Shown here piece by piece: positions 1 to 6,764 of a stretch of 64,000 bases of DNA. The position numbers were made by a program, and so were the translations under genes. The DNA lies in contig NZ_FWXW01000004.1 of NCBI RefSeq assembly GCF_900176335.1, forward strand, positions 248,001 to 312,000, in the 5' to 3' direction. Numbering within the stretch: the first letter of the stretch is position 1; every line of letters begins with the position of its first letter. Source of the DNA: Papillibacter cinnamivorans DSM 12816. GTDB taxonomy: Bacteria > Bacillota > Clostridia > Oscillospirales > Oscillospiraceae. Below the pieces are notes generated by a model that was not told where the DNA came from, made no database searches, and worked only from the letters and a program-made list of their open reading frames with translations.

Positions 1-91
1 TATCCATGATCCTGCGTCTGAGGGCACCCGTCCCGGTGACTTTGGAAACCGTGACCGTACGCCCGCAGGGAATTTCCCTGAGTGTCTGCAT
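1..91 (-). CDS. feoA: FeoA-like ferrous iron transport protein, partial (3' end beyond window)
   Basis: Only the first 30 codons are visible (MQTLREIPCGRTVTVSKV, then TGTGALRRRIMD) before the left edge. The pattern of short hydrophobic strands with G-x-x-V-x-V is that of the SH3-like FeoA fold, a small cytoplasmic partner of the FeoB Fe(II) permease. It starts 23 bp after the stop of a complete feoA on the same strand, so the two should be co-transcribed. Tandem feoA genes followed by feoB are common in Clostridia, so feoB is expected off the left edge; that is inference. Confidence 0.75.
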   Translation of the reverse strand, partial: MQTLREIPCGRTVTVSKVTGTGALRRRIMD

Positions 92-114
92 AGCTGCTGC
101 TCCTTTCCGTATTT

Positions 115-327
115 TCAGATCAGTATCTTGTTTGCCATTTCCCGGCTGACGGCAACCCGGGAGTCCTTGACGCTGACAATCACGCTGCCGCCGTTTTCGG
201 CGATAACCGTGACGGCGCTCCCCGTCACAAAACCGAGGGACTCCAGAAACTGCCTGATTTCCGTCTTGCCGCCGATTCGCTTGATAGTAGCTTCTTCTCC
301 CGGTTTTGCCATAGTAAGAGGCACCAT
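115..327 (-). CDS. feoA: FeoA family ferrous iron transport protein
   Basis: Seventy residues, the usual FeoA size. The sequence MVPLTMAKPGEEATIKRIGG followed by an R-x-F-L-E-S-L-G-F segment and V-T-V-I-A-E-N-G-G-S-V-I-V is typical of FeoA, a cytoplasmic SH3-like protein that supports FeoB-mediated Fe2+ uptake. The open frame extends 21 codons further upstream, but the ATG at 327 has a purine-rich ribosome-binding site (AGGGGGGATGC) at the right spacing, and the extension would run through the operator region. It is first in an operon with a second feoA. Control by the DtxR-type regulator encoded divergently is suggested by two palindromes at 381-421. Confidence 0.85.
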   Translation of the reverse strand: MVPLTMAKPGEEATIKRIGGKTEIRQFLESLGFVTGSAVTVIAENGGSVIVSVKDSRVAVSREMANKILI

Positions 328-380
328 GCATCCCCCCTGAATTTTGGGGTATCCCGATGTTATTGAATACCCAATATAGG

Positions 381-431
381 TTAGGTTCATCTAACTAAAT
401 TAAGGTTAGCACAAACTAACCGGCTTGTCAA
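381..431 (-). promoter_or_regulatory. feoA promoter with two DtxR/IdeR-like operators
   Basis: On the minus strand TTGACA (426-431) is followed after 17 bp by TAACCT (403-408). Two palindromes overlap or flank this promoter: TTAGGTTCATCTAACTAA (381-398), close to the DtxR/IdeR consensus TTAGGTTAGNCTAACCTAA, and GGTTAG-N6-CTAACC (404-421), which lies between the -35 and -10 hexamers. Metal-dependent repression of feoA by the adjacent regulator is the natural reading. Confidence 0.7.
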
Positions 432-464
432 TACGGTTTTGGAAAAATCCGCAGGTTTCCTCCT

Positions 465-493
465 TTGCATTCCGAAGGATCCTGTGGTATCCT
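465..493 (+). promoter_or_regulatory. Promoter of the DtxR-family gene
   Basis: TTGCAT (465-470), a 17-bp spacer and TATCCT (488-493) sit 43 bp upstream of the regulator's start codon. Neither of the two feo palindromes overlaps these hexamers, so the regulator may not be autoregulated. Confidence 0.5.
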
Positions 494-535
494 ATGGGAA
501 AGAGGGTTTACCGGCCGTGAAAGGGGAGAGGCAGC

Positions 536-904
536 GTGAAGATGCAGGAATCCGCCCAAATGTATCTGGAGACCATACTGATATTAAGCCGCAGGCATCC
601 CCAGGTCAGATCCGTTGATATTGTCGGCGAGCTTGGATATAAAAAATCCAGCGTCAGCGTAGCCATGAAGCATTTACGGGAAAACGGCTATATTGAGATG
701 GACCACGACGGTTTTATCGCACTCACCGGAGAGGGGAAAAAGATTGCCGAAACCATGTACGAGCGGCATACGTTTTTATCCGACTGGCTGGTCAGCCTTG
801 GGGTGGACGGAGCCGTCGCCGCGGAGGACGCCTGCCGGATGGAGCACGTCATCAGCCCGGAAAGCTTCGGGGCCATCAAGCGGTATGTGGAGGAAAAACC
901 CTGA
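536..904 (+). CDS. DtxR/MntR-family metal-dependent transcriptional regulator
   Basis: The protein has 122 residues and begins at a GTG five bases after a GGGGAGAGG ribosome-binding site (an ATG two codons later is possible). Residues 1-60 form the DtxR winged helix: MKMQESAQMYLETILIL, then S-V-D-I-V-G-E-L-G-Y-K-K-S-S-V-S as the recognition region. Residues 65-118 form the dimerisation/metal-binding half, with E-R-H-T-F-L and A-C-R-M-E-H-V-I as likely metal ligands. There is no C-terminal SH3 domain, so it is the short MntR/IdeR-like type. It is divergent from feoA and faces two DtxR-type palindromes, which points to iron as effector, although manganese cannot be excluded. Confidence 0.85.
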   Translation: MKMQESAQMYLETILILSRRHPQVRSVDIVGELGYKKSSVSVAMKHLRENGYIEMDHDGFIALTGEGKKIAETMYERHTFLSDWLVSLGVDGAVAAEDACRMEHVISPESFGAIKRYVEEKP

Positions 905-930
905 CCGCAGCTTGAATTGTACTTTAAAAT

Positions 931-963
931 ACCGCTGTGAAGCTGTTATGGCCTCGCAGCGGT
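931..963 (+). terminator. Possible weak terminator after the DtxR-family gene
   Basis: ACCGCTG (931-937) pairs with CAGCGGT (957-963) and is followed by the T-rich stretch GTCTTGTTATTT. The loop is long (19 nt), so termination is uncertain. Confidence 0.35.
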
Positions 964-1014
964 GTCTTGTTATTTGATCAAAACTTTAAATCCTCTCAAA
1001 TGCCGCACAGGGTA

Positions 1015-1075
1015 TGTTTTTACAGAAACAAAAAATTACCCCCAGCGGGGAGCGCGTGCTCCCATCCGAAGCTTT
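1015..1075. repeat. Solo right end of the 660-670 bp non-coding repeat family
   Basis: TTACCCCCAGCGGGGAGCGCG (1036-1056) matches the right terminus of the elements at 1739-1760 and 48446-48467. The next bases (CCCATCCGAAGCTTTCG) also resemble those after the end at 1768 (CCCGTCTAAAGCCTTTACG). No corresponding left end is seen upstream, so this is a truncated or recombined copy next to the full copy that follows. Confidence 0.65.
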
Positions 1076-1113
1076 CGTAGTCAATCTTTTTTGTTAATAA
1101 GCTTTTTAAAGAG

Positions 1114-1775
1114 AACGGGTATTACGCGCCTCCGGCGGGGGTTCATTTTTCCACTCGCCGGGAAAAAGGAACGAAAAAGCGGCGCCAAGAGGCCCCGGCC
1201 CCTTGGATTCCTACGGAAAGGCTCGGTGTCAAATGAGCCTCCAAAAGAACCCGGCCATAACCGGAATGAACCGCAAAGACAGCTCATAATACAGGAGCTC
1301 TCATTTTCAGCCCGCGACCGGCCTTCCGAAAACTGGCCTTAAGCGGCTCAGAAAGTCTGCTAAAACCTTCTGCCTGTGACGTCTAAGAGGGGCTGTGCAT
1401 CAAATCCTGTTCCGATAGCGGGACATAATACATAAAAAGGCATGCGAAAACACTGAATTCCAGAAATGCTTCATAAGCCTGGAAGCTTGTAAAACAGTGA
1501 ATCTTCTAAACGTCGCGCAAAGTACGTTTTCGCAGACTCATTAAGCCCCACAACCTCAACCCCGGAGAGCTCCGATCGCGGGCTCAAAAACAGACCTCTT
1601 GCCATAGAGCTGTCCGTGCGTTTGAAACTGCCGAAAGTCAATTACTTATTAAGAGCGCCCATCGGAGCACCCTCTCCTGAGATCCAAGAGGGCGGAGCCT
1701 CCTGGTCCGTTTTTGGTGACTTTTTGCGGAATCAAAAAGTTACCCCCAGCGGGGAGCGCGTTTCTCCCGTCTAAA
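1114..1775. repeat. Non-coding repeat element, copy A (MITE-like)
   Basis: This 660-bp stretch is colinear with 47814-48487. Shared blocks include ACCGGCCTTCC, GCGGCTCAGAAA, GGGACATAATACAT (partly degenerate in the other copy), AAACGTCGCGC, TACGTTTTCG, GAGCTGTCCGTGCGTT, GAAACTGCCG, AGTCAATTACT and GAGATCCAAGAGG. The right end is GTTACCCCCAGCGGGGAGCGCG (from 1739). The left end (1114-1150, AACGGG then CGGCGGGGGTTCATTTTT) is a degenerate inverted counterpart, followed by the hairpin CCAAGAGGCCCCGGCCCCTTGG-type sequence at about 1186-1207. Short ORFs inside show no recognisable protein. It fills the gap between the regulator and the pyrimidine operon. Confidence 0.75.
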
Positions 1776-1797
1776 GCCTTTACGAAGAATTGGAATC

Positions 1798-1848
1798 AAA
1801 AAGCTCCCGCGAAGAAAACCGGCAAACCGGTCTCCGCGGGAGCTTTGA
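1798..1848 (-). terminator. Terminator of the pyrimidine-catabolism operon
   Basis: AAAGCTCCCGCG (1800-1811) pairs perfectly with CGCGGGAGCTTT (1835-1846), with an inner ACCGG/CCGGT hairpin. On the minus strand a TTTTTGATT run follows. It lies just after the stop of the amidohydrolase gene. Confidence 0.8.
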
Positions 1849-1860
1849 TTCGAAGCAGGA

Positions 1861-3087
1861 TTACATTTTGTCGATCAGCAGCAGGGTGCGCAGCAGCACG
1901 TTTGCCCCCTTCAGGCAGGCGGAAACCGGAGTGTACTCCAGTTCGCAGTGGCTGTGCCCTTCCACGCTGGGGACAAAGATCATGGTGGTGGGGATCACGT
2001 CCGCCACATACTGGGCGTCGTGACCCGGCCCGCTGTACATCCGCATGTTGGTATACCCGCATTCCTGGGCGCTCTTTTCCACGATGTCCACCAGCTCGGG
2101 CGCGTAGGCTACCGTCTTGCGGGACCAGGCCTCGGCGTAGCTCACCTTGCATTTTTCCACCTCGGGCGGGATTTTACGGATGATTTCCAGCACTTGGCGG
2201 AGGACGGCGGGATTCTGATGCCGCGCGTCCAGGGTAAACTTCACCTCGTCGGGGATGATGGTGTGGATATTGGGGTGACAGGAGATTTTCCCCGTAGTGT
2301 ACACCAGCTTGCCGTCCAGCTCGTCCAGCTCGTCGTGAAGATATTGAATGGTTTTCGCCGCGGCGTACAGAGCGTCCTTTCGGTATTTCATGGGAGTGGT
2401 GCCCGCGTGGTCCGCCTGACCCAGGAAGGTGAATTCGTAGTTGATCATTCCGCATACGCCTTCCACCACGCCGATGTCATACCCTTCGGCCTCCAGCACG
2501 GGCCCCTGCTCCACGTGCAGCTCCAACAGGGCCATGTGCTTGTCGGGGGAGAGCCGGTTTTTTTCATCTCCCGCGTATCCGCTTTCCCGGAGCGCCTGCC
2601 CAAAAGTATAATCCGGGATATCCTTGGCGACCGACTGGAGCATGGTTTCCTTGTCGAATTTTCCGCAGATGACTCCGGAGGACATCATGGCCGGCTCAAA
2701 ACGTGCGCCCTCCTCGTTGGTCCAGACTATCACGGTGATAGGGTGCCGGTGGGGAATGTTTTCCCGTACGATCGTTTCCGCCGCCTCCATGGCGGTGAGC
2801 ACGCCCAGGACCCCGTCGTAATTGCCCCCCTGCTTCACCGAGTCCAGATGGGACCCGGACAGGATGGCGGACAAGTTCTCGGAGCCGGGAAGGGTGGCGT
2901 ACATATTTGCCATGTCGTCCGTCACCACCTTGGCGCCGATGGCCTCCATCCTTTTTTTGAATTCCGCCCGGGCCGCCAGGGCTTCCGGCGACAGGGAAAA
3001 GCGGGTGATTCCTCCCCGCCCCGTATCCCCGAATTTGCTGAAGGTCCGGATTTTATCCTCCAGCCGCTCCAGACTGCACGATACCAT
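1861..3087 (-). CDS. M20-family amidohydrolase, probable N-carbamoyl-beta-alanine amidohydrolase (beta-ureidopropionase)
   Basis: At 408 residues it has the normal length for the allantoate/ureidopropionate amidohydrolase branch of peptidase family M20. Metal-site motifs are intact: G-S-H-L-D-S-V near residue 80, G-N-Y-D-G-V-L-G near 90, the E-E pair of N-E-E-G-A-R-F near 125, L-H-V-E-Q-G-P near 191 and Q-A-D-H-A-G-T-T-P-M, which holds the dimerisation-domain histidine. The second ATG (3087) is chosen because AAAGGAG lies nine bases before it; the upstream ATG abuts the ribosome-binding site. As last gene of the operon after the dehydrogenase and hydantoinase it should release beta-alanine, NH3 and CO2. 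Allantoate or N-carbamoyl amino acids are alternative substrates from sequence alone. Confidence 0.85.
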   Translation of the reverse strand: MVSCSLERLEDKIRTFSKFGDTGRGGITRFSLSPEALAARAEFKKRMEAIGAKVVTDDMANMYATLPGSENLSAILSGSHLDSVKQGGNYDGVLGVLTAMEAAETIVRENIPHRHPITVIVWTNEEGARFEPAMMSSGVICGKFDKETMLQSVAKDIPDYTFGQALRESGYAGDEKNRLSPDKHMALLELHVEQGPVLEAEGYDIGVVEGVCGMINYEFTFLGQADHAGTTPMKYRKDALYAAAKTIQYLHDELDELDGKLVYTTGKISCHPNIHTIIPDEVKFTLDARHQNPAVLRQVLEIIRKIPPEVEKCKVSYAEAWSRKTVAYAPELVDIVEKSAQECGYTNMRMYSGPGHDAQYVADVIPTTMIFVPSVEGHSHCELEYTPVSACLKGANVLLRTLLLIDKM

Positions 3088-3120
3088 GTGAAACATCTCC
3101 TTTAAAATTACCTGAAAAAA

Positions 3121-4623
3121 TTACTGATTTTTTGGAACCCGCGTACCCGGGGTGATCGCTCCGGCCGGGCATACGGTAAGGCACAGGTGGCAGCCCACGC
3201 ACCTGCGGGGGTTCAGAAGGGGCTTTCCGCTGCCGGGCTCCTGCCGGATCGCCTGATGCCCGCCGTCCAGGCACGACAGGTAGCACCTTCCGCACCCCAG
3301 ACAGTTTTCCCGGTGAAATTTGGGATAGCTGATGCTGTCCCTGTTCAGATCGTCCGCGGGAAGGATGTTGGGAAGAGCCTTTCCGATGATTTCGGAAACG
3401 GAGGAGTACCCCTGGGAAGCAAGGTAATACTTCATTCCCTCGACCATGTCTTCCACGATTCGGTATCCGTACTGCATGACGGCGGTGGTCACCTGGACGG
3501 TCCTGCAGCCCAGGGCGAGGAACTCCGCCGCATCCAGCCATGTTTCGATGCCCCCCATGCCGCTCAGCTCGGCTCCCCTGAGCTTTTCGCAGATAGACAA
3601 AGAGTGGATGAAGCGCAGGGCGATGGGCTTGACCGCCTTGCCGGAATATCCCCCCACGCTGGTTTTTCCGTCCACCTCGGGACCGGACACGAAGCTCCCC
3701 GGGTCCACGTTCAGAATGCTCTTGATGGTATTGATGGCGGCGATTCCGTCCGCTCCCGCCTCGTAAGCGGCGATGGCGGGGAGCTCCATATTGCCGAGGT
3801 TGGGGGTCATCTTTGCGAGAATGGGAAGATGCGTTCCCCGCCGGACGGCTCTGGTATATGCCGCCACCAGTTCGGGGTTCTGCCCCACGTCCGAGCCAAG
3901 GCCGTCGGCCGCCATGTGGGGACAGGAAAAATTGCACTCGATGACGTCCGCTCCCGCCTCGGTCATGAGACCGGACAGGACGGTCCATTCCTCCTCGCTT
4001 CTTCCCATGATGGAGGCCACGAGGATCTTGGTGGGAAAGTCCCGCTTCAGCTGCCGGATGCAGGAAAGATTTTCCGCCAGAGTGTGCTCCGAGATCTGTT
4101 CGATATTCTTGAAGCCCACAAAGGGAAGGGCTTCCTTTCGCAGAGCGTCGAACCGGGGGGAGACCTCCTTTGGGACAAAGGTGCCCACGGTCTTGAAGAC
4201 GGCGCCCGCCCAGCCGGTTTCAAAAGCCCGGGCGATCATCTCATAGTTGTTTGCCACCACCGAGGAGGAAAGGAAAAACGGGTTTTCACAGCGGAGATTG
4301 CAGAATTTGACCGTCAGGTCCGCTGCCCCCCCGGGCTTTTCCAGCGTGGAGGCGTATTCCATGACCCTGTCGATTTCCACGGGACCGGTGAGCTTTCCTT
4401 TCAGGCAGGCCCTCATGCAGTCCTTTGTGCGGCAGGTGCGGCAGGGCAGCTCCTCCGGCAGCCGGGCCGCGGCACCCATAGTATTTTCAAAGCGCAGGGC
4501 CCGGAGAATCCGGTCCGGCTCCAGACCAAAGGGGCAGGCGGCGGCGCAGGGAGCTCCGCTGCAGAGAAGGCAGCTCCCCGCCTCCCCCCGGAGGAGTATG
4601 TCTCTGTATGGTATCTCGCCCAA
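3121..4623 (-). CDS. preA: Dihydropyrimidine dehydrogenase-like protein: PreA barrel with extra N-terminal Fe-S domain
   Basis: The protein has 500 residues. The FMN-binding TIM barrel (about 103-410) carries D-V-I-E-C-N-F-S-C-P-H near 230 and G-S-D-V-G-Q-N-P, as in the PreA subunit that reduces uracil/thymine. The C terminus has a two-cluster ferredoxin (C441-C444-C447-C451 and C475-C478-C481-C485). Unusually, the N terminus adds C18-x2-C21-x4-C26-x3-C30-P and C61-x2-C64-x4-C69-x3-C73, resembling the Fe-S domain that begins PreT and eukaryotic DPD. The FAD and NAD(P)H domains are absent and no preT lies nearby, so the electron donor is unknown. It follows hydantoinase by 18 bp in the operon. 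Confidence 0.85.
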   Translation of the reverse strand: MGEIPYRDILLRGEAGSCLLCSGAPCAAACPFGLEPDRILRALRFENTMGAAARLPEELPCRTCRTKDCMRACLKGKLTGPVEIDRVMEYASTLEKPGGAADLTVKFCNLRCENPFFLSSSVVANNYEMIARAFETGWAGAVFKTVGTFVPKEVSPRFDALRKEALPFVGFKNIEQISEHTLAENLSCIRQLKRDFPTKILVASIMGRSEEEWTVLSGLMTEAGADVIECNFSCPHMAADGLGSDVGQNPELVAAYTRAVRRGTHLPILAKMTPNLGNMELPAIAAYEAGADGIAAINTIKSILNVDPGSFVSGPEVDGKTSVGGYSGKAVKPIALRFIHSLSICEKLRGAELSGMGGIETWLDAAEFLALGCRTVQVTTAVMQYGYRIVEDMVEGMKYYLASQGYSSVSEIIGKALPNILPADDLNRDSISYPKFHRENCLGCGRCYLSCLDGGHQAIRQEPGSGKPLLNPRRCVGCHLCLTVCPAGAITPGTRVPKNQ

Positions 4624-4641
4624 TGAAATCTCCCTCCGATT

Positions 4642-6012
4642 CTATCCGGAAGTCTCGCGCTTGACAAAGCGCCCGTATCCGGGCGTTCCCACGAAAGCTC
4701 CGTCTTTATATACCAGTTTTCCCCGCACATAGGTCTCTGCGGGATATCCTTGGAGGGTCTTTCCCTCCCAGATGGTGTGATCGTAGTCCGAATGCATGTT
4801 TTTTACCGAAACGGTAAAGGAAAGGTTGGGATCATACAAAACGATGTCCGCGTCCTTTCCCACCGTGAGGGAACCTTTTTGCGCGCAGCCGAAGATCCTG
4901 GCCGGGTTTTCCGCGCACAGCTCCACTGCCCGGCCGAAGGAGATTTTCCCCTCGTTGGCCGCCGAGAGCATGTAGGGATACAGGTTTTCGATACCGGCGC
5001 AGCCGTTGGGGATTTTGGTGAAGTCGTCTTTGCCCCAGTCTTTTTCATAGCTCATGAAGGGGCAGTGATCGGTGGCCACCGTGTCGATGTCGCCCTTCCG
5101 GATGGCGTCCCACAGGGCCTGCCGGCTCTCCTCGCCCTTCATGGGAGGGGAGCAGACGAAGTTCCTGCCGTCTTCCCGCTTGTAGACCTCGCAGGTGTAC
5201 TCCAGGTATTGGGGGCAGGTTTCAATGTAAATTTTGTGCCCCTCCCGTTTGGCGGCGACTGCCGCCTCCAGACCTTCCTTGTCGGCCATGTGCACGATAT
5301 AGAGGGGTGCGCCCACCGACTTGGCCCAGTGGACCGCCCGTTTGTCCGCCTCCGCCTCCACAAATTCCGGGCGGGAAAGATAGTGGTACCACGGCGAAGT
5401 CTTGCCCTCGGAAAGGAATTTTGCGATATTCATGTCGATAACGTCGGGGTTTTCCGCGTGGATATTGGTGATGGCGCCCGTCTCCTTGGCTTTCAGCAGG
5501 ACTTTGATAAGGGTGGCGTCGTCCACCATCATGCCTTCCTTCTTATAGACCAGAAAGCACTTGAAGCTGGTGACGCCGTAATCCACCGCCGCCTGGAATT
5601 CCTCCAGCAGCGCCCCGCCGTTGAGGTCGGTGATGCAGCAGTGGAAGGCGTAGTCCACGCAGGCCTCCGGCGCGCAGAGCTCCTGACGGGCCTTGACGGT
5701 TTCCAGGATCCCCTTGCCTTTTTTCTGCATGGGGTAGTCGAAGACGGTGGTGACCCCTCCGCAGGCGGCCGCCCGGGTCCCCGACAGATATCCGTCCGCG
5801 GAGACGGTCCCGCCGAAGGGCATGGCCAGGTGGGTATGTGCGTCGATGGCGCCGGGCAGGACATACTTTCCCTCCGCGTCCTTGATGGAGCCCCCCTCGG
5901 TTCCCAAATCGGCGCCGATGGCGGCGATGGTCCCGTTCCACACGCCGATGTCCGCCCGGTAGGTGACGGACGGGGTGACCAGAACGCCGTTTTTGATAAT
6001 CAGGTCGAACAA
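4642..6012 (-). CDS. hydA: Dihydropyrimidinase (D-hydantoinase)
   Basis: The protein has 456 residues, counted from a TTG start seven bases after GGAAGGAGG; the frame upstream has no better site. Amidohydrolase-superfamily signatures are complete: G-A-I-D-A-H-T-H-L (metal histidines 59 and 61), the carboxylated lysine in T-S-F-K-C-F-L near 151, N-I-H-A-E-N near 185 and A-T-D-H-C-P-F. It opens the ring of dihydrouracil or dihydrothymine to the N-carbamoyl-beta-amino acid in the cytoplasm. It lies between the TudS-like gene and the dehydrogenase, and its product is the substrate of the last gene of the operon. An allantoinase role is less likely because no other ureide gene is nearby. Confidence 0.92.
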   Translation of the reverse strand: MFDLIIKNGVLVTPSVTYRADIGVWNGTIAAIGADLGTEGGSIKDAEGKYVLPGAIDAHTHLAMPFGGTVSADGYLSGTRAAACGGVTTVFDYPMQKKGKGILETVKARQELCAPEACVDYAFHCCITDLNGGALLEEFQAAVDYGVTSFKCFLVYKKEGMMVDDATLIKVLLKAKETGAITNIHAENPDVIDMNIAKFLSEGKTSPWYHYLSRPEFVEAEADKRAVHWAKSVGAPLYIVHMADKEGLEAAVAAKREGHKIYIETCPQYLEYTCEVYKREDGRNFVCSPPMKGEESRQALWDAIRKGDIDTVATDHCPFMSYEKDWGKDDFTKIPNGCAGIENLYPYMLSAANEGKISFGRAVELCAENPARIFGCAQKGSLTVGKDADIVLYDPNLSFTVSVKNMHSDYDHTIWEGKTLQGYPAETYVRGKLVYKDGAFVGTPGYGRFVKRETSG

Positions 6013-6115
6013 TTTTAAGCCTCCTTCCAGTTTGATTTGCATACTCGTATATTGCATAGCGTCGTGATAAAAGAATGCGGAAACGGGGTCATGCCCCCGG
6101 GCCCCGCATATGGGG

Positions 6116-6148
6116 AGGGGCCTGCCTGCATACGGGCAGCAGGCCCCT
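6116..6148. other. Intercistronic hairpin between desulfidase and hydantoinase genes
   Basis: AGGGGCCTGC (6116-6125) pairs with GCAGGCCCCT (6139-6148). No T-run follows on the minus strand, so it is more likely an mRNA-stabilising or processing hairpin than a terminator. It sits in the only long gap (about 150 bp) in this part of the operon. Confidence 0.5.
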
Positions 6149-6159
6149 CTTTGAAGCGG

Positions 6160-6741
6160 TTAACTGCAGACGCCTTTGATGAATGCTTCGAAATCAGCCA
6201 GGATTGCGTCCATGTCGGCGGACTCGTCGTCCAGCGCCAGGCCGTAGAAGGGGGGCATTTTCAGTCCCGCCGCTTCTATGGCCGCCTTCAGCTCCTCCAT
6301 GAAAACGCCGGAGCCTTCCACCAGCGCGTCGTTGTAATTGAGCTCCACCGGGGATCCCCCCCAGTTTTCGTCCCAGCTGGTGACGGTGACGCCGCAGGTG
6401 GGCGAGCCGTCGCAGCTGAGAACGGCCACGGTCTCGTAACCCGCCTTTTCATATTCGGCCATGTAGATTGCCATTTGATCCGCGAGCTTCCTGCAATGGG
6501 ACCGGAAGCCGACGGAATCGTAAAGGTTTTTGGTGGTCCACCAGCGGTTGACGCCCATGTAAAGAGTCTCGGGACAGGGCATCTGATTGATTCCCAGGTC
6601 GTACTTGTGAAGGGTGTCGAACACTTCCTTGCACATGCCGGGGTAACGGCCCAGGCCCTTCACCTTGTTGTTTGTGTTCAGAAGACAGCTGGAAACAAAC
6701 ACCGATTTTTTGCTTCTGGCGTCTTCAAACCTGTCTTTCAT
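6160..6741 (-). CDS. TudS-related (DUF523-like) putative desulfidase
   Basis: The protein has 193 residues. S-S-C-L-L-N at 17-22 (Cys19), M-P-C-P-E at 54-58 (Cys56) and S-C-D-G-S-P-T-C-G at 109-117 (Cys110, Cys116) match the three-cysteine layout of the DUF523/TudS family, in which a [4Fe-4S] cluster removes sulfur from 2-thiouracil. Additional cysteines occur at 37 and 83. No signal peptide or membrane segment is evident. Its place between the ABC importer's binding protein and dihydropyrimidinase suggests it converts a thiolated pyrimidine to one the pathway can reduce. That role is inferred from family and context; the central region is divergent from classical DUF523. Confidence 0.7.
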   Translation of the reverse strand: MKDRFEDARSKKSVFVSSCLLNTNNKVKGLGRYPGMCKEVFDTLHKYDLGINQMPCPETLYMGVNRWWTTKNLYDSVGFRSHCRKLADQMAIYMAEYEKAGYETVAVLSCDGSPTCGVTVTSWDENWGGSPVELNYNDALVEGSGVFMEELKAAIEAAGLKMPPFYGLALDDESADMDAILADFEAFIKGVCS

Positions 6742-6764
6742 TGCCGATTGCCTCCCTTTCCGGT

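Noticed and set aside
962-2183. Plus-strand ORFs in the 1-2.2 kb region
   Set aside because: They run through the non-coding repeat or opposite the amidohydrolase gene; no conserved protein pattern and not preserved in the second repeat copy.
3187-4626. Long plus-strand ORF (about 479 codons) opposite the dehydrogenase gene
   Set aside because: Antisense shadow of a well-supported minus-strand gene; composition is His/Gly/Pro-rich with no family motif and no ribosome-binding site. Similar shadows over the hydantoinase, argG and MetQ genes were rejected for the same reason.
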